A DNA stretch of 64,000 bases from Neobacillus sp. CF12 (GCF_030348765.1 NZ_JAUCEU010000007.1:4151501-4215500), one strand, 5' to 3'. Positions 36,164-45,475 are shown, counted from the first letter of the stretch. Notes: generated by a model not told the origin, from the sequence alone. Numbers and translations are program-made.

Positions 36164-36564
36164 TGTAATAACGAATATATTTCTACCCCCATCAAATGAG
36201 GATTCCTAAAATCCCGTGCCTGTGTCACTCTCCGAGTTTTGTCGAAGTTTAATAGATTAATAGCTGCTGCTAGGTTCTGTATTATGAAGAAAGTTTGCTA
36301 AATTAGCCAATTACCCTATCTAACAGTAGGTAAGGGTGTGTGTGTTTAATGCGGTAAAGTTTAAAAGAGGTGGTTAAGACAGAACACTTTTTTCTTAAGA
36401 GTATTGATGCCGAGAAGTGCCCTTGCTGATAATTGCAACATTACTCCCCGTTAGCGTGATAAGCGATATAGGTAATAGCTGGTAAAATAATTAGGTTAAT
36501 GATTTCCTTCCTTGTATATTACTTACAAATACCTAACATAAAAGATTCGTTAGTGTGACTATCG
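36164..36564. other. Noncoding gap
   Basis: About 400 bp with no gene seen. It includes a variant of the GCCTGT...CACTCTCCGA repeat at 36217-36236 followed by TTGTCGAAG, a pattern also present at 53143-53175. Confidence 0.4.
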
Positions 36565-36699
36565 TTAAAGAAATTTTATACAATTAACTACATTACAATC
36601 AGAGTCCGTGCATTTGTAAATTCCCGAGTCCAATGATTTGGGCCAAATTAATTCAACTTTACATCCGCATTTTTTACATTTCGCTTCTGGTGGCGGCAT
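36565..36699 (-). CDS. Small zinc-ribbon-like protein (44 residues)
   Basis: Read from ATG 36699 with GAGGTGAT upstream at good spacing. The protein has C8-x2-C11-x-C13 and later C30, C35 and C40 (KCKKCGCKVE, then KCTDSDCNVVNC), a compact zinc-knuckle arrangement. No family assigned. It has a proper ribosome site and stop, so it is probably a real small gene. Confidence 0.65.
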   Translation of the reverse strand: MPPPEAKCKKCGCKVELIWPKSLDSGIYKCTDSDCNVVNCIKFL

Positions 36700-36896
36700 T
36701 ACATATCACCTCGCTTTCTCTTTACCTTATATAAACGGGGAAAGTGAGGTGATTTGTAACAACTAATAAAAACTTTAAGAACTTCAATAGTGAGATTATT
36801 CTTCATACCTCCTGAACCAATATGGTAATAACATTAAACTAAATGCTTCACGATGAAGTTGATCTTCTTTATCCTTATTTCCAACTGATGCAACTC

Positions 36897-37508
36897 TTAT
36901 TTTGTTTCTAGAGGAGCTTCATACAAATTCTTACTAACATCTGATAGATTTATAGTTCCTTTTGGGTACATTTCTCTTTCGCAGTTTTTAGGATTTCCAT
37001 ATGAAAAGTAAGTCCTGCATACAAAGGGTCTGGCATCATAGATAGAACAAGAATTATTAATTAAAAATGGACATTTTACATTTTTTCTTGTGTATTCATC
37101 ATGTTTTGTTTTATCCCCGTATTCATATGTTTCTGCCCAATCACCAATATCTTCATTACATTTGTCAAAATTTTTATGCAACCTATTTAGGGCGTCTTTA
37201 TCCATATTTTTTCTAATCCAGTTTGCAATATATAAAGATTCGACCTCGGTTGTCCAAATAGGATATTTACAGCACCTAGAGCAACCACTTTTACAACTTG
37301 GTTTTGTATTTGTCTTTTCATGTAGCAAGTTGAAGTAATTTTCTAGTACCGATAATTGTTCAGAATACATTCTAACCAAATTATCATCAGGTTGTTCACT
37401 TGCTTTTACTTGTTCTATTAAGGATGTTCCTAGCTTGTAAGCCATCTTAGCAGATGCTTGAGCAATATCAGATGCCTTTTGCTCGTATGATCTATAATCC
37501 GTTTTCAT
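36897..37508 (-). CDS. YkgJ-family cysteine-cluster protein
   Basis: 203 residues. The zinc/iron-chelating domain has C72-x3-C76-x2-C79-C80 (SCKSGCSRCC), then C146, C154 and C164 in CPFLINNSC and ARPFVCRTYFSYG. This is the UPF0153/YkgJ signature, a putative Fe-S or metal-binding protein whose substrate is unknown. The frame extends to 37526, but GGGGGGATT fits ATG 37508. It follows the small gene at 37514 by 5 bp, so they form one unit. Confidence 0.87.
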   Translation of the reverse strand: MKTDYRSYEQKASDIAQASAKMAYKLGTSLIEQVKASEQPDDNLVRMYSEQLSVLENYFNLLHEKTNTKPSCKSGCSRCCKYPIWTTEVESLYIANWIRKNMDKDALNRLHKNFDKCNEDIGDWAETYEYGDKTKHDEYTRKNVKCPFLINNSCSIYDARPFVCRTYFSYGNPKNCEREMYPKGTINLSDVSKNLYEAPLETK

Positions 37509-37513
37509 GAGTA

Positions 37514-37690
37514 TCAATCCCCCCATAAATTCATATCAATAAATATTTTCTCAAGTACTTTATATCTTGAATCAGCTTCGTCTAAAACCAGTTCATCATT
37601 TAGAATCAAGAGTTGAACATCACCGTATTCGTTCTTACCGTTGTAAAGAATGAAGTAATCTTTACCGTTTAATGCTTGAATTATTATCAT
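37514..37690 (-). CDS. Hypothetical 58-residue protein upstream of ykgJ
   Basis: ATG at 37690, with GAGGAG 13 bases upstream (long spacing). The product begins with beta strands (IIIQALNGKDYFILYNG) and ends in helix (SRYKVLEKIFIDMNLWG). Not recognised. Its stop overlaps the ribosome site of the YkgJ gene, which argues that it is translated. Confidence 0.6.
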   Translation of the reverse strand: MIIIQALNGKDYFILYNGKNEYGDVQLLILNDELVLDEADSRYKVLEKIFIDMNLWGD

Positions 37691-37872
37691 TTTTGAAAAA
37701 CAACTCCTCTTTCTGTAGTGATAATATTATTAATAAAGAGGAGATGTTTTTTAACATTTTTTTATAATTAAATTTCTAATTCCTCCGGTGGTGCTTATTT
37801 ATCAATCTCATATTGAGCAAGAGCAAGGCTTTCATTCTTTCAATTTTGTAGGTACTGAGTCTTGGGGACATG

Positions 37873-38066
37873 GGGGTCAGACCCCTACTAAGCTAAAGTT
37901 TAACGCGGTAAAGCACAAAGATTAAATTTTTGAGCTAGTCTCTAGGTTTTTGTTCTTCAATTTGTCAAAATTTATTATCGAATTTGATAGGAATTTAGAG
38001 GATGTTGTTGAATTAAGTATTGGTACAGAACTTACCGCTTAGATGAAAGTGAGGTGCCTTAGTTGT
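37873..38066 (+). repeat. RAYT leader/REP repeat, copy 2
   Basis: Starts with GGGGTCAGACCCCT and runs to the RAYT coding frame. It is near-identical to 31633-31827, including the segments GAGCTAGTCTCTAGG and TTACCGCTTAGATGAAAG. Confidence 0.85.
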
Positions 38067-38067
38067 C

Positions 38068-38620
38068 ATGAAAACCCCGTATTTGGTTTCCTGGTGCCAA
38101 GTATCATATTACGAACCGAGGCAACCGGAGATCCTCTGTTTTTTATGATGATTTTGACCGTGAAGCATACCTAGAGCTCTTAGAAGAAACCCGCAGATAT
38201 TTTCCTTTTTATCTCCACGCCTATTGTCTTATGACCAATCACATTCATCTCCAATTAGAAACCATTCACCATCATCCAAAAGACATTATGAAAATGTTAA
38301 ATTCTCGATATGCGATGTATTTCAATAAGCGCCATCGCCTTGTAGGTCATGTTTTTCAAGGCAGATATGGAGCGGAACTGATTGATTCTGCTGAGTATCT
38401 ATTGGAAGTCAGTAGATATATTCATTTGAATCCAGTAGAAGCAAGAATGGTAAAGTCGCCAATAGATTATCGGTGGAGTAGCTATTTTGCTTATATAACG
38501 AGCATTGAAAATCCTCATGTAACAACTGCAAAAATATTATCCCATTTTCCAGAACCGAAGAAGGAAAACTACTGTAAATTTGTTGAAGAGTCAGTAAATA
38601 TAATCCCTTCAAAATCCTAA
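38068..38620 (+). pseudogene. REP-associated tyrosine transposase (RAYT), 5' frameshift
   Basis: Y1/HUH transposase of the IS200-like RAYT group that mobilises REP palindromes. From about 38072 one frame is open to 38620: PRIWFPGAKYHITNRGNRR, the HUH motif MTNHIHLQLE, HVFQGRYGAELIDS, and the catalytic-tyrosine segment SRYIHLNPVEARM. The ATG at 38068 is in another frame, which fits loss of about five bases compared with the usual start (M-P-R-K-P-R type). Unless it initiates at an internal codon such as ATG 38231, which would remove the N-terminal part, it is inactive. Confidence 0.85.
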
Positions 38621-38670
38621 CATAATCGAGTTGTAAATGAATAACGAGAAATAGTAGGAGGGAAATTTTT

Positions 38671-40185
38671 ATGACAGTAAAGACTTTTAGTATTGGATTA
38701 AAAGGACTTGAAGGTTATCTTGTGCAGGCAGAGGTAAGAATTAAACCTGGTACGGAATCGATGGTGATTGTTGGCTTGCCGGATGCATCAGTAAGAGAGT
38801 CAAAGGAACGCGTCATTGCAGCACTTGGTCATTTTGATGTGGATGTTACCGATCAAAAGATAGTCGTTAATCTTTCACCATCAGAACAAAAGAAAAATGG
38901 GCCACTATTTGATTTGGCTATAGCGATTGCTGCCTTAAAGGAGCTGAGTATGATAAAAGTGGCGATTCCGATGGATACTGCATTTATTGGTGCATTATCC
39001 CTTGATGGCATGGTTGTAAAAGCTGAAGGAATGCTGCCGGCTTTGCTTGCTGCTAAAAGACTGGGTTTAAAGAAAATCTACTTGCCGTTTGATCCTGCAA
39101 TACCAATCCAAATGTTAAAAGATTTGGATTGTATTGTGGTTCAGCATATCGAAGAAGTAGTCCAGCACATAGAAGGGCAAGAACTACTGCCTTTTCCTCC
39201 TCTTAAAACTCCAAATGATCATACGCCACTTTTATTCGATTCACCCCAAAAGGATTTCCGGTATGTTATTGGCCATGAGCAAGCAAAGCGAGCACTTGAA
39301 ATTGCTGCCGCGGGTGAACATAATGTGCTCATGAGCGGCCCGCCAGGGTGCGGGAAGAGCTTGCTTGCAGAAACCTTTCCTTCCATATTACCATCCCTTA
39401 CAAATCAAGCACAATTAGAAGTCATGAGTCTGTACCAGTTGGCAGGAGAGAGCAGAAACCTTCATCAAAATGCCCCGTATCGGCACCCACATCATTCAGC
39501 ATCCTCCGTCGCTATTATTGGTGGTGGCTCTTCACCGAGGCCTGGAGAAATTTCACTTGCACATCGCGGTTTCTTGATGAGATAGCAGAGTTTACAAAAA
39601 AGACACTCGATATGCTGCGTCAGCCACTTGAGACCGGGCAGGTTACCATTAGCAGAGTACATTCTACAGTGACTTATCCGTCCTCTTGTATTCTTATAGG
39701 TGCGATGAATCCATGTCAATAAGGTTACCTAGGATCAAATGATCATTATTGTACGTGTTTAGAAAGGCAAATTCAAAGCTATCGAAATCGATTATCCGGC
39801 CCAGTCTATGATCGAATTGATATCCTGCTTTCACTAAAATCTGTGAATCTAGATCAGCCATCAACAACTCAAGAAACATCTGTTGATGTCCAGAAGCGGG
39901 TTGAAACAGCCCGGCAGGTCCAGTATCAACGGATATCAATCAGAATTAACAAATGCCAAAGTTCCGTTCGAAATCATTACAGAAACAAGCCCATTATCAA
40001 ATGACAAACAAAGATGCTTACAAACGTCGCAGCAAAACAGAACTGGAGTAACCGGGTTCAAATCAAAATAATTCGACTTGCAAGATCTATTTCAGACCTG
40101 GAAGGAGAAGAAAGCATAACTAATACAGCTATTTGGGAAGCAATGATACTTAGAAGATGGGGACTGCATAAACAGCAATCTGTTG
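38671..40185 (+). pseudogene. comM: comM/yifB Mg-chelatase-like ATPase, disrupted
   Basis: The 5' part (38671-39585) is intact: N-terminal Lon-like domain, then [12 protein letters not shown] as Walker A (about residues 226-237) and [17 protein letters not shown]. The frame breaks near 39570, where [13 protein letters not shown] should be. It resumes as [25 protein letters not shown] segment has become CQ-stop-GY at 39716-39724. Later parts (VYDRIDILLS, then IRLARSISDLEG) lie in shifted frames up to ~40185. The intact family is ~510 residues. It encodes a hexameric helicase aiding branch migration in transformation, so loss may reduce natural competence (inference). Confidence 0.9.
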
Positions 40186-40363
40186 GAGGGAGACACAACC
40201 TTTCCTATGACTACCAGACTATGGAGACGGTTCCTGTTGCAGGTATATGCAAAAAAATAAATGAAGTGAAGTATGAGAACCGTCGCCAGGGTTTATGAAT
40301 GCACTTTTTACTAACAATGTTTTAAAAAACTAACCATAATCTTAGCTGATTTAACGCACCTTT

Positions 40364-40603
40364 TTATTGATTTGCAATGTTGTAAATTGCTTGAATAGCG
40401 GCCTTTGTGGAATCATGTTCATCGCGACCGATGCCTATTGGGAACTCTTCTGATATGTGTTGGACTTTATCAGGCTTTTTATTTGCGAACGCTTGGACGG
40501 TACCATCTATATAATAAAAAACCTCAATGTAGTAATATTGACCTTCGTGCTCGAATTTCTTCCAAACTTCCACATTAATAATTTCAATATTCTTTTTGTT
40601 CAT
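40364..40603 (-). CDS. Hypothetical 79-residue protein
   Basis: Soluble, likely alpha/beta: strand-rich start (IEIINVEVWKKFEHEGQYYYIEVFYYIDG) and a C-terminal helix (STKAAIQAIYNIANQ). GAGGG ribosome site 8 bases before ATG. Family not recognised. Confidence 0.55.
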   Translation of the reverse strand: MNKKNIEIINVEVWKKFEHEGQYYYIEVFYYIDGTVQAFANKKPDKVQHISEEFPIGIGRDEHDSTKAAIQAIYNIANQ

Positions 40604-40861
40604 CTACCAACCCTCATTTACTTTAGTAATATTTCAACCAGACAGTCTTGTGAAACTATAATAACCAGTTGTTGATATTAATTTATTGGTGATGATGTTT
40701 AATCATACTGCGGTGAATATGGAACATTAATAGGTAGAATCATTATCTACCATATCTCTTACAAACGATAGCCATTGTCAGCTGCTTATTTATTTTTAGT
40801 ATCAAAATATTTATAAATCATTTCCTCCTTGATCTCAAACATAAATTCCCATAATTCCATT

Positions 40862-41041
40862 TCAAGTGCCTTTTGCTAGTTTATCAAGTGTAGTGCTTGA
40901 GGGTGAACTTATGTTCTTTTCAAGCTTATATATATACTTTAAAGTAAGATCCGTACTCAGTGATAAATCCATTTGTGTTTTCTGTTTTTCATCCCTCACT
41001 CTCTTTAACCCATTGCCAATATACAATTTGTAATACGTCAT
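40862..41041 (-). CDS. Short XRE-type helix-turn-helix protein
   Basis: 59 residues from ATG 41041 with AAGGAG upstream. NGLKRVRDEKQKTQMDLS, then LTLKYIYKLEK and SPSSTTLDKLAKGT, follow the XRE/Cro-CI pattern. The frame stops right after helix 5, a little short of normal, so it may be truncated. It lies next to the 46-bp repeat that bounds the replication module and could be that module's regulator (inference). Confidence 0.6.
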   Translation of the reverse strand: MTYYKLYIGNGLKRVRDEKQKTQMDLSLSTDLTLKYIYKLEKNISSPSSTTLDKLAKGT

Positions 41042-41077
41042 TCAAGGGATTCTCCTTTTTAAACCAATTACATAATG

Positions 41078-41123
41078 ACAGCGAAAAACGGTATACGTAC
41101 CCCAGTACGCATTTTGCCTTTTT
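41078..41123 (+). repeat. 46-bp direct repeat, left copy
   Basis: ACAGCGAAAAACGGT-A-TACG...ACCCCAGTAC...CATTTTGCCTTTTT. It matches 45476-45521 in the same orientation with three mismatches by eye. Confidence 0.85.
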
Positions 41124-41224
41124 CATGAAAAATAGTTAAAAATCCAAGCCTTTCACTCCCAGGTATTTGCTGAAGATTGCTAAAGTGCTAGGTATTCTTA
41201 CATTGATAGATTGGATTTGCATTT

Positions 41225-41320
41225 GATATGGTTGGGGTGGTTGGTTGTTGCTCTTCTTTCCAGGAGGGTGTTGGTCATAGGAACATTTCTTGAGATTCTA
41301 CGAGAAGTTCTGAAGGGGAT
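41225..41320 (+). repeat. Decayed copy of the 53.2-kb leader and gene start
   Basis: TTGGGGTGGTTGGTTGT and GAACATTTCTTGAGATTCTACGA match the segment around 53227-53308, which precedes and begins the 108-residue membrane gene. Here the start codon is ATAGG-like rather than ATGG, and the frame does not continue. Confidence 0.65.
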
Positions 41321-41346
41321 TGTGTATGAAGTAAGCGCATGTTTTT

Positions 41347-41394
41347 AGATAAACGAAGTGAGCCACAAGGTCATACCCTGTGGCCCACCATTTA
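41347..41394 (-). terminator. Hairpin after the replication-module operon
   Basis: GAGCCACAAGG faces CCTGTGGCCC (about 41350-41360 with 41373-41382). A long stem, but only a weak T tract follows on the - strand, so it may act as an RNA 3' end or partial terminator. Confidence 0.5.
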
Positions 41395-41568
41395 TTATTG
41401 ATTTAGATCAATTGTTGCACTCGTATAGGTTCCGCCCGTTCTACTATTCAGGAATATAACTAGGCTGCCGTCAACAACATCTTCATTTGTTCCATAATAA
41501 CAATAAGGAAATGTACAATACTTGACAGCTGCTGCGAGCATGGCAATTCCACCCGTTCGTTTTCTCAT
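41395..41568 (-). CDS. Small 57-residue protein of the replication module
   Basis: ATG 41568 with AAGGGGGGAG upstream. Basic N-terminus RKRTGG, a short hydrophobic stretch IAMLAAAVKYC, two cysteines (YCTFPYCYYG) and a Thr/Ser-rich C-terminal half. It could be a small membrane or secreted peptide; not recognised. It begins 17 bp after the 140-residue gene. Confidence 0.6.
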   Translation of the reverse strand: MRKRTGGIAMLAAAVKYCTFPYCYYGTNEDVVDGSLVIFLNSRTGGTYTSATIDLNQ

Positions 41569-41585
41569 GAATCTCTCCCCCCTTA

Positions 41586-42008
41586 TCACACCCTTGAGAA
41601 ATATCCTGCTATTGCTGGAAAACTCACGAACTCCCTCCTCATGTCCCGAAACGAAACCAGATCTTTTCCTCTATAAAACTCGAAATCTAGTAATGATTCA
41701 ATGCAGTTCCATGGCGGTTGATGAAATGTTTTTGTATAAAACTGTATCGCTTCGTTCTCGTTGTCTGCAAAGATAAACACAAAATCCTTTTGGTTCATTT
41801 TCAGTGAATAGACGCAAACTCGATGAATTCCTAAGACATTTTTCTGAATCATTTCATTTACTTTCGGAATGTCTGCTAGGGATGAGTCTATTTGGGAGCT
41901 ATCGTCCTCTAATGATATTTTCTTCTCTTCAAGTAGATGGTAGATGTAATGGGCCAAAAAGGAAATTTCATACTGGATACAAAATAAGTAAAGATCTTTC
42001 ACTAACAT
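41586..42008 (-). CDS. Hypothetical 140-residue protein of the replication module
   Basis: Soluble. N-terminal helices (LVKDLYLFCIQYEISFLAHYIYHLLE), then alternating strands and helices (VYSLKMNQKDFVFIFADNENEAIQFYTKTF). AGAGGTG ribosome site. Family unknown. It follows the DnaB-like gene by 62 bp in the same direction, so probably the same operon. Confidence 0.65.
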   Translation of the reverse strand: MLVKDLYLFCIQYEISFLAHYIYHLLEEKKISLEDDSSQIDSSLADIPKVNEMIQKNVLGIHRVCVYSLKMNQKDFVFIFADNENEAIQFYTKTFHQPPWNCIESLLDFEFYRGKDLVSFRDMRREFVSFPAIAGYFSRV

Positions 42009-42070
42009 GTGAGAACACCTCTTTATTGGATTTTTTTATTGGTATAGGTTTAATGAGTTAGACTTTCTTT

Positions 42071-43309
42071 CTATTGGTCCTCGATCTTTCCTGTATGCTC
42101 ACTGTAGGTGACAAAGACTGATCCTACTGGACCATAGCGGTTTTTCGAGACCAAGATTTCAAGGGAAGGGTTGTCCGATTCCTTGTCATAATACTTTTCC
42201 CGATATAAGAACAAAATGACGTCGGCATCTTGTTCCACACTGCCGGATTCCCGAATATCGGACATCATCGGCTTTTTAAACGCTCTTGATTCTACCGAGC
42301 GATTGAGCTGGGCTAAACAAATGACTGGACAATCGAAATCCTTTGCCATGGTTTTAAGAGATTTGGAAATTTCCGTTACTTGTGAATGGGAATTACCTCC
42401 GTAAAACTGATTGGACTGAATGAGTGTTAAATAATCAATAAAAAGGATCGGTTTCTTGTTAGGAAATTGATTGATCATTTTTCGTGTTTTTGCTCTCATT
42501 TCGGCAATCGTTTGTCCGGCTCCATCAAAGATTTGAATATTGGTTTCTGCGAGATCCCCAATCACATCGGACCATCGATTCTTTTGTTTTTGGGATAACA
42601 TTCTCTTCGGATCGCGCATTTTTCCCCGATTGAAGCCACCCGTTGATGCCATTAAACGGGAGGTGATCAGCTTTTCAGGCATTTCTAAGGAAAAGATAAG
42701 CGGCAGAAATCCTGCCCACCTCGACATTTTGGCAAAATGAAGCATCACATCGGTTTTTCCCATCGAGGGTCTTGCGGCTAGTATGGTCACTTCTCCACAA
42801 TGAAAACCTCCCGTTACCTCATCGAGCCCTTTAATCCCCGTTGTTGCACTATTCATGCGCTTTGGATCTTCCCAAGGGGCTTCATAGATACCTGCCAGTG
42901 CTTCAAGTAAGGAGGTGTAATCCTCCATCTTTACTTGATTGATTTTATCCAGTTGTGTCATGACTTTCTCAATCTCCCAATCATTCATGGCTGCTATCGT
43001 TAAGATGGATCTCTTTTCCCGTTCCTTCCAGAGGTCGAGAATAAGCTTTTCCGTTCCATTGAATTTCGCGATATCCCCATACGATAAGAGCTCCGAAAGA
43101 TAGGACATTCCACCCAATGATTCGAGGTTGGGTACAGTCGAAAAGGTAATCAAATCAATCTGCTTACCTGCCTGTGTTAACTCTAACATTCTGTGCATGA
43201 TTTCTTTATGCAATGTACTTTCCAGGTGCTCTGGCTGAATCACGGTATCTTTGAGTAAGTATTCTGCTTTCATCAGGCTTCCTAATAATGTTTTTTCCAC
43301 GATACTCAT
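42071..43309 (-). CDS. DnaB-family replicative helicase (phage/plasmid type)
   Basis: Hexameric 5'-3' helicase. The N-terminal domain (residues 1-~125) starts MSIVEKTLLGSLMKAEYLL, like DnaB. The C-terminal RecA-like domain has Walker A AARPSMGKTD (about 180-189), FSLEMPEKLITSRLMAS, Walker B PILFIDYLTL, and DIRESGSVEQDADVILFLYRE. At 412 residues it is ~40 shorter than chromosomal B. subtilis DnaC helicase (454), as is common in mobile elements. It overlaps the DnaD gene by 4 bp. Confidence 0.92.
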   Translation of the reverse strand: MSIVEKTLLGSLMKAEYLLKDTVIQPEHLESTLHKEIMHRMLELTQAGKQIDLITFSTVPNLESLGGMSYLSELLSYGDIAKFNGTEKLILDLWKEREKRSILTIAAMNDWEIEKVMTQLDKINQVKMEDYTSLLEALAGIYEAPWEDPKRMNSATTGIKGLDEVTGGFHCGEVTILAARPSMGKTDVMLHFAKMSRWAGFLPLIFSLEMPEKLITSRLMASTGGFNRGKMRDPKRMLSQKQKNRWSDVIGDLAETNIQIFDGAGQTIAEMRAKTRKMINQFPNKKPILFIDYLTLIQSNQFYGGNSHSQVTEISKSLKTMAKDFDCPVICLAQLNRSVESRAFKKPMMSDIRESGSVEQDADVILFLYREKYYDKESDNPSLEILVSKNRYGPVGSVFVTYSEHTGKIEDQ

Positions 43310-44289
43310 TCGTCTTCACCTGCCGTTAGGTCAAGGACAAAGCCAGTTGGAATATCTCTTCCTCCAGGTGATGACTGTTTGAAGTTCCTTTGGGATAGAA
43401 CCTTTTGGTTCTCCTGATAGGAATCTAGTTCTTCTAAGGTTAAGATGGATTCATTTTCCCAGTTCTTCAATATCCCTACTACATATGACAGCCTTCGCTT
43501 GTTATTGGAACAGGCCATATTCATCGCTTTAACAATCATCTCTTTCGGATGTAAAAAGCTAGAATCATCTAACCAGGATAACAGCTGCTCCTTAGCATTC
43601 ATGTTGGTAAAGCCAAATCCATTATTGTCCCAAAACTCAATAATTTCTTTTACATCGACAAGTTTTTCGTTGGTTTGGAGGTGGTGATCACGATTTTGTG
43701 TGCAATCTGTTAAGGGCTGATAGACTTCTTGTTGTTTTTCTTCTTCTTTTTCTTCTTCTTGTCCACCTATCGTGGGACGAATCGAGGACGTATCGTCAGG
43801 GTCTTTCCATTCGGGTGCTAGATATGTATCATTTTCGTTCTGTTCATTAACGTCCTTGCTGATTTCTGATTTACAAAAAGATTCATATAGGCTGCGGAAT
43901 TCCTTTTTAGGAATGGATTCCAAAACAAATTGAAGCAGTGAGGTATCTTGGACTGCCTTTAATTCGGAAAGAATACAATCCATCATGGGTTTCCCGGCTT
44001 TATCAAAGTTATTTTCTCCCCAGTTCTTAATCGCGAGCTCTCTCGTTTCAGGGTTGTAGCGAATCAACTGATGATGCATGACGAACCGTTCCATTAACGA
44101 ATGAATACTTTCAATGGAATAGCCCATATCAAAAGCAATTTGCTTTTTCGTAATCTTATAGATTCCAACTTGAGTCGTACGTGGATTCGTTAGAAGGTAT
44201 AAATAAAAGTATTTGTCCTCCGGTGTAAGTTCTTCAGAAACAATCGGATCCACCCAAAAATCAACGCGCACCTTTCTAAACTTTGCCAT
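43306..44289 (-). CDS. DnaD-domain replication initiation protein
   Basis: Phage/plasmid-type DnaD protein of 327 residues. The N-terminal winged helix is AKFRKVRVDFWVDPIVSEELTPEDKYFYLYLL with IYKITKKQIAFDMGYS. A Glu-rich linker is at about 175-190. The C-terminal DnaD_2 domain has FWDNNGFGFTNMNAKEQLLSWLDD and RLSYVVGILKNWENE. It loads the helicase encoded next to it. The start may be TTG 44295 or ATG 44289; an AGGAGAAAGG site is upstream of both. Confidence 0.9.
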   Translation of the reverse strand: MAKFRKVRVDFWVDPIVSEELTPEDKYFYLYLLTNPRTTQVGIYKITKKQIAFDMGYSIESIHSLMERFVMHHQLIRYNPETRELAIKNWGENNFDKAGKPMMDCILSELKAVQDTSLLQFVLESIPKKEFRSLYESFCKSEISKDVNEQNENDTYLAPEWKDPDDTSSIRPTIGGQEEEKEEEKQQEVYQPLTDCTQNRDHHLQTNEKLVDVKEIIEFWDNNGFGFTNMNAKEQLLSWLDDSSFLHPKEMIVKAMNMACSNNKRRLSYVVGILKNWENESILTLEELDSYQENQKVLSQRNFKQSSPGGRDIPTGFVLDLTAGEDE

Positions 44290-44295
44290 CCTCAA

Positions 44296-44677
44296 CCACT
44301 GCCTTTCTCCTAGTAAATGTTTTCATAGACTATATATAGATAAAGGATGGAAAAGGTCATAGGGATTTCATTAATTTGTGGAGGTTTTGTGACAATGGGG
44401 TTTTGGGGGGACTGTCAAGCTATCGACCGTGGGGACGGTTCTGATGGCATTTTTTTATTGGTGTTGTTAGAAGATAGGGGCGTACCTATCTAGGAAGAGG
44501 TAGTAGAATACCGTTAAGTAGAGAGAAGTAATTTTACTTTTAGCTCTTCGAGCTTTGTAACACTAGGGACGGTTCTCATGGTTTTTTGTATTGCACCGAA
44601 AAGAGAGCCTCTACTTTTTCCCATGGTTGGCCCATGATTGAACCAGTAAAACCGTCCAACCGTCCCCATAGCATTCG
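44296..44677. repeat. Gap with GACGGTTCT repeat family
   Basis: No gene. Contains two direct GGGACGGTTCTnATGG units (44431-44448 and 44569-44584) and one inverted ACCGTCC-ACCGTCCCC unit (44651-44668). Homologous half-units occur at 34360-34419 and around 40221-40290. Confidence 0.6.
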
Positions 44678-45247
44678 CTAAGGCATTTTCCTATTAATGG
44701 TAGCTTCTCCGCCAGCAATGAGTTGTTTGGTTTCTACGTCGTATACGGAGCATCTTCCTTTGAATTCTTTTTCTGTGTCTTTGAATGAGAAGAAGAAGTA
44801 TACTTGTCGGTCTGGACTGATTGCTTGGTGATAGTTTATTTGTATATCTGGATAGGAGGTAAACATTCCATTACCATCCCAAGTTAGGTAATAGAGTTTC
44901 TCTACATCTTGAAATAGCATCTTTTTTCGGAAATTTACGGATGCATCGGGCATGTCTTTAAAAAGAGCACTGTCCATGTTTCCAAGTTTGTTCTTATGAT
45001 GTTTGTAAAAAGCATAATGCTTATTATAATATTCTTGATGAACAGGATAACTTCTTTTCCTTAATGCCTCATAAAATTGATCAATGGTCTCAGTAAATAC
45101 CTTTTCTTTATTCCCAGGGTATAGGTAGGTTCCTTCTTCTATTACAGTTTTCTTATCGGATAGTACCCTGATTTCTGCCTTGGCTGGTTGTCCTGTTACG
45201 ATTAAAAATGTTAAAGCGAAAAGGCTGCATAGAACTTTTGCTGTCAT
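44678..45247 (-). CDS. Secreted protein of unknown function
   Basis: 189 residues from ATG 45247, with GGAGGAG upstream (the frame extends to 45292). Signal peptide: KVLCSLFALTFLIVTGQPAKAE with an A-x-A-like site near residue 23. The mature part is charged (DKKTVIEEGTYLYPGNKEKVFTETIDQFYEALRKRSY) with several Tyr/His-rich segments and strands (QVYFFFSFKDTEKEF, CSVYDVETKQLIAGGEATI). Not recognised. It lies inside the 46-bp repeats, upstream of the replication genes but with its own start. Confidence 0.75.
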   Translation of the reverse strand: MTAKVLCSLFALTFLIVTGQPAKAEIRVLSDKKTVIEEGTYLYPGNKEKVFTETIDQFYEALRKRSYPVHQEYYNKHYAFYKHHKNKLGNMDSALFKDMPDASVNFRKKMLFQDVEKLYYLTWDGNGMFTSYPDIQINYHQAISPDRQVYFFFSFKDTEKEFKGRCSVYDVETKQLIAGGEATINRKMP

Positions 45248-45475
45248 GGTACGAGCTCCTCCATTCCTAAATTTGTTTTTCTCCATATGCATTTATCATC
45301 CTAAAAAAGTTTATCCATATACTTATTACCAGTAAGTACAAACCATCCTAACAAAGTGAGAATAACAAGGGACACCATAATCATCCTTTAAGGAAGAATT
45401 GGTAGACACACCTATTGTTCCCAAAAGCCTAATTTGCATAATAAATGACTGGAGATCCCACTCCCGACTCCAATA
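45248..45475. other. Gap upstream of the secreted-protein gene
   Basis: Nothing coding is seen. On the - strand this should hold the promoter of the gene at 44678-45247. The segment ends at the right copy of the 46-bp repeat. Confidence 0.35.
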
